DNA of 64,000 bases, taken from assembly GCF_008831285.2 (NCBI RefSeq), contig NC_045138.2, positions 24,399,934-24,463,933 on the forward strand. Direction: 5' to 3'. The notes beneath the pieces are model-generated. The model did no database searches. It saw only the letters and a program-made list of their open reading frames with translations, and was not told the origin of the DNA. A program made the translations under genes and the position numbers. The stretch comes from Nymphaea colorata (lineage: Eukaryota > Streptophyta > Magnoliopsida > Nymphaeales > Nymphaeaceae). Below, piece after piece: positions 35,068 to 47,537 of this stretch (position 1 is the first letter of the stretch; every line of letters starts with the position of its first letter).

Positions 35068-38000
35068 TCATTGTTTGGGGCCATATCTTCGGTAAGTCAA
35101 TCCACTTCTCGCGCGTATTGGCATTGCGCGTGCCCTCTCGCGTAATGGGATTGCACGTGCCCGATGAGCGGCACCCGGTTTATCTGAATCCGGCTTATGG
35201 CCATATGGATCAATCCAGTACTTGTCTTCCTTCACCGCTTGGTTCCACCTCTGCTTAAACGCTTCCAACTCTGCACTAGACTGCCTCCGGATCTGCCCAA
35301 AGCCAAATTTATGAACGAAGTCATAAATAACTAACGCTGCCTTTCGCATGATTGAGTTGATGAAACAGACTTAACAGAAGATGGGTAATCATGAAACTAG
35401 AACTTGTATAGCACAGGAAGTCTTCTGCATTGCGCAGATGCTCATTGAGAAAATTGCAATGATTTAGGGAATTAAGTTTCAGCGGTATTGCTTTAAAAAC
35501 ACGACATTGTTTTAACAGAACTCACCTCTACTCGAACATCAACTGGTGGACGCCTTCGTACCTGGATGATAAGGAATATTTAAAAGGGAAACTAATTCAA
35601 TTACCATTATTCATTCAACTGGATTGGTTTAAGAGCTGCAGAGAACTACCTTTACCAATGGTCTACCAGGTGCAGTAGCATCAGGATACTGGACAAGAAA
35701 GAAGTTTCGACCAATAAGGGGACAGAGACAGACAGAGAGCGATAGAGCAAGAGATAACTGATTCTAGCATAAAATCCAAATAGAATTGGAAAATCAAATC
35801 CAACCTTTCTCGAAGGACCACCAAGTGTTGGAATTCCTATATGCACAACGTACTCGCTATCAATCACTCCAACCTTCTCAGTTCGGTCACCCTAAATCAC
35901 CAAGATGTGAACCGATAATACAATAACATTCAAACTTCAGGATGAGCATCAGTAAGGCAGAGTTTTATCACTCTGGATAAAATGCTATATCCAGACATAA
36001 GTATGAACAAGAATAAGAGGACAGCACTATTTTATAGAGAATAATCAAATTCCTGGTATGCCATGTCTACAACCAAGTTGCTAAAAGGACAGTCCTTGGA
36101 AGGACAGAGGGGCGAAACCAATGATTTGTAAATAAAAAATGTTTTAAAAGATCATCATGCCCCTCCCCAGCGAACCTTTTACAAAACAATGATGCTCCCC
36201 CTTTATAAAAGTCTACTGGTTCTGACGCTGGAAGGACCATCTTAGCATTAATGTTCAAACTCCGAGGAGCTGGTGGTACATGATTTGGGTTCTGCCGTAT
36301 TATGCATACCAAAATCAGGTAGGATATGTTTGTGGAAATAAGCATCTCAACAGGACCCACATCAACAATGCACCGCTAGAAACGATTAGTGCATGTGCAG
36401 TTTCAACTTTCAACAATGCACCGCTAGAAACGATTAGTCATGCTAGTGGCATCTATATGAATGAATGTGAGCAAGTTAGCAAAACCGTAATGTGAACATG
36501 GAAAGCAATCCTCAGCTGTATAATTCCCAATTTCATTAAATCTTCCAACAGAACTATTTAAGAAACGTTATTACCTGAGCACAATATCCGAGTTTCATAT
36601 CCAAGCCCCATCCGTGTACAAGATCATTCTGTGGGGGGTGGAGGAAGGAAAGACAGATAGATAACATTGATCAATGAGATTCACATAAATCATTTTTACA
36701 ATTTTTGTAAAGGAGAAAACAATAAACTAGTTAATATGCACAAAGCTATAGGGAAATAAGAAAATTCTGAACAACCAAAGTTTATGACAGACGAATTACT
36801 TATTGCAAGATCAGTGTGGTTCTTGAAAATGCTCAAAAAGACAAGAGAATCGACTTTCAGTCATATTCTCTTAAGATTTGTGGAGCTGATGACTGAAACT
36901 GTGCATCATAACCATTAAAAGAATTAAAAGAAACCACAATAAAAGTTTTGGTTCAAGCATGCCTGTATAAGATGCCATGCACAACGCCAAGCAGCCCTTG
37001 AAAATACAGGTGCCATCCCTTCAACCCATCTACACAGTAAGAAAGTCATAAGCAACAAATGTTCTTGAAAAAAGCTAGTGTCCTTGTGTCTGCTATGCTG
37101 CTCAAACGCAGAAACTATGCAACTAAAATAGAAAATGGCACAGATATTATATGTAAGCTTCTTCAAGCATGAAGGCTAGTTCTAGACAAGGAGTTGTTAA
37201 TCTTGCACATGAAAATATTAATCATGCTCTTTGCACAAAACGCCATGCCAGTTTTGTGCATTCCTCCGTCAAACAACCCGTTAAGGGACTAGAAAAAAAA
37301 AGGCGATCACAAAGCTCCCTCATGGGACTTGTAGGACAAGAACCTAATGGCACTCACTCTGGTGATACAAGTTGTCATACATCAACTGATTGTCCAGTAA
37401 CTAGGCTATAAGTATGAGTGACAAAGCAATTCCTTCTGCCAGGTTACGCTGATTCTAGAGTTCATGATTTCACATTTTACCGTCAATGGAAGAAGCATTT
37501 ACCCAGTTGGTAAGGATAAGTTAATAAGGTGTCATAGGTCATTTAACCTGAACATATTTATGGCATAATGCTACATATTAAGTAAATTCCGAAAGCGATA
37601 GGTTTTTTTGTACCGTACAAGGACAAGCTGTGATGTGCCACAAAGCACTGTGGGATTTACCAGCATATTAAAGCTTAGATTCTCACCCATGGCAATGACA
37701 TAAATTTACTATAACAGTATAACAGAAATCTCTTGCAATGCAAACTGATGAAAGGACCATACCCCGAACATGGTGGCCCTTCGCTTGTATTTGAACATTT
37801 TGTGCTTCCAAAAGTACCATATATTTGCCTACCGACAACAAGCATCCATTCCTGTTAGTCAATCTTTAACAGAAGAGATCCCATAATTCCTGTCTTAAAA
37901 CACAAACCACTGGATAGATAAAAACATGCAAGGCAATCACCTATGGACCCTCCCATTTTTTTTCCTTACAGTGATCCTGTGATGCACTTCAGACAAATCA

Positions 38001-40182
38001 GGATCCAGCGCCGGTTGAGAAATCTCCAAGCCTTCTGCTTTCATAATTTGCAAGTACCTTTTCCAGAGAAAATTATAAGTAGGAAAGTCAAACCTCGTAA
38101 CACTTCTAGGCTTCTAGCACCATGAAACTAGATTAAAAGATCATAAAAGAATTGGGCCATCATAATCATCGATTCAACAAATTACTTTATGAAAAATAGC
38201 CCAATTCTATTATTCCAAAAGAGTAAAAAGCCCACCACATACTATAAACACAAAAGATTTAGCTAGATAGAAACCACTACTTGGTACTGATAATAGAATC
38301 ACGTCCTATAGCTAATATCGTAAACAGCAACTCTTAGTACAATCAGATCTCTAAAGATAAATCCAAATTGGTAATGCATGAAGATGTAATGTTTACACTT
38401 GATAATTCGAACAGTCACTTATTTACTTCATCAACACGAGAATACAGGATGCAAAAAAACAAGTGAAACATATTAATAAGTTCTCATTCTTTACCTTCCT
38501 GGATGGAAATTATCTACTCCTATATCTTCATCCCAAATAAAAACGTAATCATAAATAGATATTATATCAGGATGCAGAAAACGCTTCGCAAACCACCTGC
38601 AGAATACGTGAGAATTGTAAATGTATAGTCTTTGAAGAAAATATCTGAGACACAAGAAAGACTAAAAGGAATATAGTGCACCACACGAAGGAATATTATT
38701 CTCATTAATTTACAATAGCGGACACATACCATTTACTTTGGTTATTTGCAACTATATGAATTGCCTTGCTGTGCCACTGAAGGTCATTCCATCCATTAAC
38801 ATTACCATCATAATGAAAGAGAATAACTGTAAAATTCTGCAACAAAAACTGAAAAATGCAAAGTTATTAATAGAAAAAAAAATTGCATTTAACCATGCCA
38901 TCCACATTATCTTAAAGTTTCAAAAGAGTACCTTTTCCACAATGGTATCCACATTTTTCTTTTGCTTGATTCCAACAGGCATTGCTAGGAGACTCCTATT
39001 AGTATCCTTATTTTCCTACAAAAAATAAGACCTATTCATTAACCAACCATACGCATGAAATTTTTAGGACCCAAATATTGTATACAGAGGTGCCTACCTA
39101 GACATGCATTCTAGCCAGCTAAAGTTGCAGCAATTCTATGTCTCAGTATATCTAATTACTTAAGAACATAACCTAGATCATTTGTACGATCATGTAAAAA
39201 TAAATTTAGAAGAAGAAAAAAATTAGTCCCTGAGCTTCAGTAATTTTCGGGGTTTTGAATCATTTCATTCAGTAACACATGAAGCACAAGGTAAACTGTT
39301 TTTATAAAAGGAAAAAAAAAAAAGAGAAATATATACATTTTCGTTACAAAAATGTAAAACTTTCTAACGTCAAGTACAAGTTATGCAAAATAAAGTAATA
39401 AACCCCTTCAGGTATCATTGCTATCCTCAATTTGATACATACCAACAAGCGGAAGCTCTTTGCTGCCCAAAGAGGTCTTAATTCCAAATCAGAAGTTGCT
39501 TGCACAATTCCATGGGGCAAGGACTCATGACCCGAAGTACCATAGATTTCCTAAGCCAATGGATCAATTGACAATTATCAGATGACAGTACCAGTCAATT
39601 ACCTTGTTCATAATCAATATTTTAGATAATATCTTACAGCAACAGTGTGCAAATGATCCAACTCTTCTTCGCTATAAAAAAGGGGGCGTATTTCTCTTTC
39701 CATCTAAGCATTTGCCAAACCTCATCAGAAGCATGTATTGAGAATACGTGGCAAGACTAAAGCAGAAAACAGAATTGTTGATAAAGAGAAAAAAGAAAAG
39801 ATCTTCATACCTCTGCCTGCTGGTTTCTTATCCACATGGTCATTGAGGTGAACAGCAACATAACAATGCATGATATTCCCAAAAAGGGAATAACTGACCT
39901 GAAAGTACAAACCCCCTGTAGATCGAAATTTCCTTAGTTTCTTAGTGACATATAAGCCTCTCATGCTCAATTACCAATAAATAACAGCTGTGCTGGCAGA
40001 AACCCTTTCAAGGGCCACATTGTGACCAACGTGCAAACAAAGGCGTGCCCCACCAGCTTATCAGTAAGAACCAATAATTGTTTGAACACCAAATAGAACA
40101 CGTAGACATGCCGTAGATAACTTACACCATCCAGTGCCCAAAGCCTGCATTTTGACTTTGATCCCGAAAACCTGGAGTTCAT
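35068..40182 (-). CDS. DUF707 family type II membrane protein
   Basis: Fifteen coding exons: 40182-40128, 39893-39811, 39703-39638, 39550-39443, 39015-38932, 38836-38730, 38596-38495, 38057-37941, 37828-37763, 37029-36963, 36628-36575, 35891-35805, 35688-35650, 35561-35526, 35292-35068 (stop TGA). Together they give 431 residues in continuous phase. A short basic N-terminus is followed by one membrane span (about residues 20-42, VIPFLGISCIVMLLF). DUF707 signatures follow in order: LELRPLWAAKSFRLL, LLAMPVGIKQKKNVDTIVEK, VILFHYDGNVNGWNDLQW, YVFIWDEDIGVDNFHPGRYL, LEISQPALDPD, GWVEGMAPVFSRAAWRCAWH, DLVHGWGLDMKLGYCAQ and VGVIDSEYVVHIGIPTLGG. The DED motif and overall plan suggest a Golgi glycosyltransferase-like fold, but no reaction is established for the family. 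Databases often label it lysine-ketoglutarate reductase trans-splicing related, a label with weak support. The C-terminal 30 residues are unusually Arg-rich. Confidence 0.94.
36363..36438. repeat. 28-bp direct repeat in a DUF707 intron
   Basis: CAACAATGCACCGCTAGAAA and the following CGATTAGT occur at 36363-36390 and again at 36411-36438, apparently identical and 48 bp apart. They lie in the intron between exons 36628-36575 and 35891-35805. Confidence 0.85.
36961..36962 (-). other. GC 5' splice site (GC-AG intron) in the DUF707 gene
   Basis: Exon 37029-36963 must end at CAG (the Gln of WHLIQ) to join phase 0 with NDLVHGWG in exon 36628-36575. The next bases on the gene strand are GCATGC, not GT. 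The acceptor side is a normal CCACAG. Confidence 0.75.
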
Positions 40183-42025
40183 CGCTGAAGAGAAATATGT
40201 TTGCTTGCCATTTAGAGGCAGAACATTCTCCTCTTGCAGGTTAGCTGTCAAGTCACCACCCCAAATTTAGATCCTGCGTGGACCGAGAAAAGAAGTAATT
40301 ATTAATGAATAACCATCAAACAAAGCCTTCGTAACCACACTTTTCTCCGAACAAGGGAATGCACAAACAAAAACGCCCAAGACATTCACAACATTATGTT
40401 GGAAAACAAATCCTCAATGAATTTATTAAAACTCGCTTAAAAGCATCTGCCGAGTTAGCACGAGTATTTCACTGTTGTCAGAAATTGATGAAATTTGAAA
40501 CATCAACTCCTGAAGATCAAAGAAAAGGAAAATCTCACCTGCAGTATCAGCGCATCACCAACAAGAAGGGCCACGTATTCAACTGATTCAATCAAAACCG
40601 TATTTTTTACAAGAAAAGCTGCACGTGAAAAAACCATTAAAAATAAAACCTACCATGGCCCAAAACAAACCTCCAAAATCACAATGAACAACAACAAAAC
40701 AAAAAAAACACTCGTTAAAAAAATGGATGGTTCTCAAAAATCTCCAAAGCGGAAAGTTTAAATAAATAAGCTTCGATAGTTGCTGCAGAGTCGTTCTCCC
40801 CGCGAGGAACAACCAAGACTAAGCAGGCCTGGAGTGTAAAATGCGCGATCTAATAATACTTTACACAAACACAACAGGGAAATAGGGAAACTATATAAAC
40901 GTCATATAACATGGAAACGGTGCCGCTATACGGGACAACTATCAGGCACACGAGGCCATAGGAGTAAGGAGAAAGGTCATTGTTATGTAAGGATTTGAAA
41001 GACGTGAAATCTGAAGCCAAATCCCTTCGACAACCTTGCCCCTTCGGTTCGGGGATGAAAGGACGACGAATATTAAAAAAGATTGGACGTTGCATGATTG
41101 TTTCTCTTTCGTCATAAACAATCAAAACAAAATTTCCTAAATATGAATGGAAAGAAGCACTAGGGAATTAATGCGCACGTTCTGGCAAGAGCAGAATCCG
41201 GCATTTTGAGGACCATGGACGACCAGGAAATCGGCCGGCAGTTGTTTAATCCTGCTGGACATAGCATTGACAGCCCCATCACCGGCGAGAGGTCATTCAC
41301 GCGTTCCCTTTTTCCGGTGGAATCGCGGGATCACGCGTCAGCAACACTTACAAACCGAAATTTCAGATTCCAACACAGGAAAAAGAGAAAATGGCATCCA
41401 AGAACATTCAACACAGTAGACGGACATTTTCATCCGAGTTGTCTCCATTCATCTCAATCTCGCTGCTTTCCGACGAGACTCAATCAATTGGTTATATAAG
41501 AGACGGAGAAAAGTTAAGCTCAACCAGGACACACATTTTCCATTAGTTAAACGGGACAAGATGCCCGTTCTCCATCCAGAAACCGAGATCTAATCCCAAA
41601 CAAACACACTCTAAAGAAAACGACAACTCTGGTAAAAGCTCACCAGAGAAAGAGAAATAAACATCCAGAGTCGGCTCTGTAACTTCTTCCGTGGAGAGAC
41701 TCCCTCAGCTCCTTCGGCAAAAAGAAGAAGATGATGATGAAGATAATGAAACGGAACGAATCCTCAAAAGCTAGCAGTATGACCGTTGAAGACGCCGCAG
41801 AAGTGAAATGCCCCACCGGTCCGGAGCTCCGGCCGGCGAAAAACGAACGCCGCGCCTCCTAGGCTCCTACCACCTACTAGAGTAGCGTAACAACGCGATG
41901 AAGAAGCAGAAGCAGGAGCTCTCGAGCTCCAACCAGCGGGAAATCGAACGACAGGCCTCCCACCGTCACTTGATCCGTAGCTCCGCCCGGCGTCCGGAGG
42001 ATCTCTCTCTCTCTCTCTGTCTCTC
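40128..42025 (-). other. Probable 5' leader exons and leader intron of the DUF707 gene
   Basis: An in-frame stop just upstream of the ATG, and an acceptor CCACGCAG whose exon would start at 40273, suggest the start codon lies in the second exon. A GTGAGC donor (complement of 41638-41643) lies just after pyrimidine-rich DNA typical of a plant leader (41700-41930 on the minus strand). Together with the TATA box at 42051 this gives a leader exon of about 42025-41644 and a leader intron of about 1.37 kb. Inferred from signals only. Confidence 0.45.
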
Positions 42026-42050
42026 TCTCCACCTCGAGGAACAAATCAGA

Positions 42051-42057
42051 TTTATAG
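42051..42057 (-). promoter_or_regulatory. TATA box, probable DUF707 promoter
   Basis: On the minus strand the sequence reads CCCCCTATAAATCTG, a strong TATA match. A (GA)n tract follows about 20-55 bp downstream, where the leader would begin. No other minus-strand gene lies nearby to claim it. Confidence 0.5.
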
Positions 42058-43859
42058 GGGGGAAGGACAGGGACGTTTACACGTTCTGAGATTATGTGGT
42101 AGAAAAAATTACTCGCTCAATTAAAACGCTTTACGACGTCCTCTGCTTACAAAAACACCGCATGACATTATTCTTAATTCAGATTAATACCTCGAGATAT
42201 CTTGAATGTATAAAAACATACCATTCACTCGTCCATATATTATAGCTACAACCATATCTGAGGACCAGGTATTTAAAGCTTTAACGATACAGATTCGACC
42301 TCGTTGCCCGAATTGTACTCGAAAAGATCGTACAGTTAAAGCAGGATTTAGAATGAAGCCAAATTCTGACTCCAAATCTCGACTGAACTCTAAATAATAA
42401 GACTTATTTATGATATTAGGACGTCAATGGTTGGATACTGTTCCATATTATATGATCCGAACTCTAACCCGATTTGTAAGATTCGATTAGAAATCTGAAC
42501 CTGAACTAGATTTGCATTTGTCCCCGATTTCGAGATGAGAAAGCTCTATCTAAACTCCAATAACAATGAGAAGAACAGGAAGATTCAATTTTCATCAAAT
42601 TATCTTTGACCACAACTCTCGGCCGAGGCAGTGACAAGCCGGATTGAATATTTTTCAGTTATATATTCATGATCCAACCAGTTCACTGCGGGCGTAAGGG
42701 AGTGAAAAAAACGAAAGATACGTTGTTGAGGCGGGAATTTGAAATATGGGAAGGGTTCAGAGTGTTTTCCGTAGAGTAGCGGAGAGAGAGGCACGGGGAC
42801 GCAACCGGGGAACCGACACGTGGTGAAGGGGCGGAGGGAGGAGGGAGCGGTGTCCCGGTTGGCCTGAGGGGCTGCACTGCATGGGAGTCGCGTGGCGAAA
42901 ATGTTGCGTTTTCCCAAAGCCACCAAGGCGGGTCGCTTCCACTTCAGGTCTGCTATCCGAGTAGGGACAGGGCTATGGCTATGCAGTGTGGTGCCTCGTT
43001 TCGTTTGTGCTTAGTACCGCCTTTGCACGATACGGTTCTCGGATTTTATTACTTTAACATAAAGAAGAAGTCTTAATTTTCGAGTTATTTTTTTTAAATT
43101 ACATATTTTGTAAATTTCTTATAAAAAATAATTTTGTTAAACACCGTGGCGTCAAATAGGAGCAAAAGTATCAAAGTGAAACTCCATTAACTCTTGAGAA
43201 AAGAAAATGCTAGTTATTATTTTCAATCGTTAAAGTGTGTTCGTATTTCTTGGTTAACAGACTTTTAAAAAATTAAATTGTGGTCAGCATGACTTTTATT
43301 TAAAACTGCAATATGAGGTTGATCTAAAAAACTTTTTATATTGATCTATAACATAAACAAACACCCAATTTAAGATATCAAAGAGAATTTGATATCTTCA
43401 GTTTAGTCAAAACTTCAGATATGAGAGAAGGGAGGAGGTGGCGTGATTTTAAATTCATGAATCTAAAATTTTCAATTACCTGAAATTACCTCACGGATCC
43501 AAGGCTATCTTTCCTTGTCAGCATATTTTCGAAAATTAGTTCCTCCTCTAGAATTTGTTGTTGGTCGCCTTTTTGCCATTAAGAAACGAAACAACTTAAT
43601 TACCTACTTATCTCTTAATTAATTACAAAAGTGAACATGTACTTCCATCTGCGAGTCTTAAGTTTGACCGACTTTATATTGGATAGGCTTAAACGTAATG
43701 AATCGCACTTGAAGATCTGACCTGAAACTGACTGTGCGTTACTTGCATCTTCAGAAATTTTAAAAGTATTTCAGATCTGATCTGATTCACATTATGAACG
43801 AAATCGGAAAATGAACTCACTCGAAGTACCTCAAATAGTGAAACGGAAGAATAATAAGA

Positions 43860-44390
43860 AGGAACCTGCAAGTTTCAAACTGAAGAAGAAGAAGGAAGAA
43901 GATGAATAGAAAAAAGCAACGCAATAGGAGAATCAACGGAAGAAAAAGCCGCAGGAGCAGAGAAGAGGAAAAGCGTTCTGAGCGATGAGCTCGAGCCAAA
44001 TGATTTTAGCACAAAAACGACATTTTAATTGCGTATGTTTCTTCTTTAAGATGAAGAAGGCAGAAAAGCGCGGAGGATACCTCTGATGAGAATCGAGATG
44101 GACGAGGAGCGGGAGGAGGGAATACCTTCGCCGCCGCCGGCAGCTCAACAGTCAATGGCGGCGGTCGGGACTGTGATCGGAGGAGCTTCAACAGGTTCGT
44201 TCTCTCTCCCGACGTTTTCAATCGAATTTGGAGCCTGAAACGAGTGAAAGGAACCCTCGATATTTGATTTGCGCCTGATTTAGGGTTTCGACAGAAAAAT
44301 CGGCCGATTTTTCTGAAGTTTAAACCTTTCCGTTCGGCCCAGGCCATCATCAAATAAAAAGAATGGCGGATTGGGGCCCAAATTTGACAA
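43860..44390 (-). promoter_or_regulatory. Promoter/leader-like patch with telo-box and site II motif
   Basis: On the minus strand a TTGGGCCC site II-like motif (near 44372-44382) precedes a telo-box AAACCCTAAA (near 44279-44289). A CT/TTC-rich stretch runs to about 43860. Site II plus telo-box is typical of plant housekeeping promoters. No matching coding exons were found downstream. On the plus strand the same DNA holds an ATG-started frame at 44086-44250 (MRIEMDEEREEGIPSPPPAA...) that could be a first exon or chance. Confidence 0.35.
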
Positions 44391-45529
44391 CATCTTCCTT
44401 TAAAATAATCATTAATTTAAGACAGCGTCAGACGGTTGGATGGAAAACAAAAAAATATGCATTAAATTTTGACGAAATCTTCCAGCCGGATATGATCCAT
44501 TTGCAATGTTGTCAGTAACTAAACAAATCCCTTGCCAAAGAATTTGGAAAACAAACTCACGTTTTAAAATATTATCACGTCTCATTAGATAGAAGCATAT
44601 TGCCCGAGTTGAGTTTGATAATCTTATCTCCTGCCTGAGTTTATAAGTTACGAAACGCTCTCAAATTGGAAAGAAACTCGAAGTTATCACTCGTTGAAAA
44701 TTTATTATGTTAATCGCCCATAGGATGGGGTCGTCAATATAGAAAGAGTAAAAAATCTCGTCCTCATGAGGCCTCGAGCACGTGGAGATGGACTCGAAAT
44801 CTCTGACCGCCCATGGGCTTCGACCGAATCGACCGTCAGATCCGACTTGGCGCGCACTTGATCTTACACAAAACAATTAATTTAAAACCCTAAAAATGCG
44901 CAGAGCCGGCCTCCTTTTTAGGCTTCTCCGGTTAATCTCCCTTTCAAAGCCACTTATTTATTTTTTATTGTTGTTCTTTCAATGAAATAATCAACTAATG
45001 GGCTTGTTTTCTTTTCTTTCTTTTTTTCTTTTATGGTTTAGCCATGAATATAGAAATCATGGGTATTAATAATTTTATGAGCCCAATGCTCGAGCTTTCT
45101 TCTTTTCCTTTTAGCACTCGAAAGAATACCTGACCTGTTTTGCCTTTATAAAGACATACTTGAAGAATATAATTTCTTCATAGATTAGGTGGTTGCATTA
45201 ATTGCAATGGAGGGCCAAAAAATAATAAAGAAGCTTGGCCCCGACAAGCGTCCGGTCTAATGAATAAGCGTAGAAAAAGAGTTGGTCTCGGCCTTCTTTA
45301 ATCATTTTACAGAAAATATTCTTATATTTTACAGTCAACCACATGAGTTAAGCATGAAACAGAGTGGGAGAAGTTCTCAATGTAGCACCAAAAGTTAGGC
45401 ACTTACTTTGTAGCTTTGGTTGAAAATTAGGCTGCCTTGGTTGAGTTTTTGCTCGTCACTCACGTCACATCTTAAAGTATACGTGGTTAGTTTGGACTCG
45501 CTTGATGGTGAATCTAAGGTAGTTTGGCT

Positions 45530-45645
45530 TAAAAAAAAATAAAAATAAAAATTGACATGTAAATTTTTAAAAATTTCACTTGTTTTATATAAAATTTTGA
45601 AAATTCGGCACTAGTCCAAATTTTAAAATTTTAATTTTACTCATT
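45530..45645 (+). repeat. Copy 2 of the AT-rich dispersed repeat
   Basis: An A-rich start, then GACATGTAAATTTTTAAAA, ATTTCACTTGTTTTATATA, TTTTGAAAATTC and a CTAGTCCAAATTTT-like end, in the same block order as copy 1. Confidence 0.6.
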
Positions 45646-47451
45646 TCATGAAAATATATGTTATCTATGAAGGTGTGTTTGATAGCATGAGATATTGATT
45701 TGAAGGTTTTTGTTTTTTTCTGTATTAGACTCATAAAATAAATAAATGCAAAGTTTCATTGATTGAATCATTAAAATTTACAAGCAAAGTGAATGTCCAC
45801 CAGTGGACCAATTGATAGATAGCTTTTTGGATTTTTCTCATCGTCTGACAAAAAAAAAATCTAGCTACATTTGAAAACTTTGGATCGAATAGGACAGTAG
45901 TAAAAAGAAATATTCCAAGGAGAATGATGAAAATGTCAATAACTATCCGCTAGCAAGGTAAATTTTCCACAGCAACAGACAGAGAGGCGATGGCCGACTT
46001 AGAAATTTAAGTTAGAAGCAAAAAAAAATGTGTATACATGAAGTATTTTTTATACCTTAAAAGTATTTTGACAAGTAGAAAGGGGAGAAAAGGGGGCTGT
46101 GTCCCCTTGACTTATATGTAAATCACTAAATCTGTCATTTGTTCCAAGAAGTGTGATATAATTCACCATGTTGTTTCTAAATCCAACAATTATAGACACA
46201 ACTATATTATATTTTTAGAACAAGAACATTATGTTCGTTTTTGTAAAATGTGTTATAAAAGCACTTTTTTTTTTTAAATCAAACACGACCAATGTTAGTG
46301 TATTTTCATGACAACCAATACTTTATATCAGTTCATTTCATTTAAGGAGTGCTCGACATTAGATTACGTCAAGAACGATGCATAGATTGAACCAAAAAAA
46401 TGCATCCAGTTTTGCCTTGTGCTTTTTCAATACTATTTCTACCGGAGTTAATTTCCAGTCCCGGTTAAGGATCCCGTGTTTGCAAACATCTACACGTGAT
46501 CGTCATTAAATGGATTTGTCGGTGCTTATTTTTTTATTGGACCTCTTTAGGTCGCTACCGAACCGGACTACGTTCATGGATCCAGGTCATGAAATCGAAG
46601 AGATCAGATCTCACTTGAATTGCCGACGTTAATGGCTTCGTACTAGATGCAGCGATGCATAAAATTTATTCATCGATATTTTGCTTTGATCCTAGAAGTA
46701 TCTAATAAAAAATTTAAGATCCAATTTATTGTTCCTTGCGATCAATGCCCGCTTTCATTACATTGTCACCCTGTTGATGCCATAATAAATATAATTCCGT
46801 GTGGACCTTGGTTCAAATAGACCCTCTATTTTTTATTGACAAGTTGTGATAGACGCATTCTTCCAAAAGGGCGCATCAAACAAATTTCACCTCTTTAAAC
46901 CTAGATCCAAGAAGATCAGGCGCAGAACCATGAGACAGGCAGGGGCCATGGCCTCCTCTCAATTTTAGATAAAAAAAAAGAAATGTATTCTAAAAAAATA
47001 ATTTAATATACATAAAAATTTTGAAACCATTCACCGTTAAAAGTTTGAGAGTATAATCTGTTCCTTAATGAAAATTTTCTAGTTCCAGCCCCAGAGACAT
47101 ACAAGATTCATTTATCTTCCTTTACCTTCTATACTTTTCTTTTTCTTGCATCAAAAGTGAAAATCCGTTTATTACATCAGGCCTAACAAAAAAAATTCAA
47201 TAATATAAACTGGCACCAAGGTGCATTGGGAGTATAACATTGGAAATTAGTTACATCATGCTAATATACAACTATATGTTCTTATAATTACATAATACAA
47301 TAGTTGCGAGACAAGTTGCAATCCCTACTTTATGAGGAAAAGTCGGGAAGAAAAGAGAAGATTTCAGTAATGGCAGGTCCCACTTTGAAGAAGCAATCCC
47401 TTAAGAGGGAATGGGACAAAAATTTGAGTTTGCATATAGGTCATAATCTTT

Positions 47452-47455
<4 letters not shown>

Positions 47456-47534
<79 letters not shown>
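47456..47534. repeat. Long (AT)n microsatellite
   Basis: About 78 bp of pure AT. It creates artefactual Tyr-Ile open frames on both strands. Confidence 0.95.

Positions 47535-47537
<3 letters not shown>

Larger units (their letters stand above)
42060..47450. other. Gene-poor intergenic region
   Basis: No complete gene was recognised. It contains a GC/CpG-richer promoter-like patch (43860-44390), a dispersed-repeat copy at 45530-45645, and decayed repeat-like DNA near 42200-42560 and 46900-47100. Confidence 0.45.

Noticed and set aside
42600-42942. Three overlapping minus-strand frames rich in Pro/Ser/Arg
   Set aside because: All frames open because of local GC richness. No motif and no linked exons.
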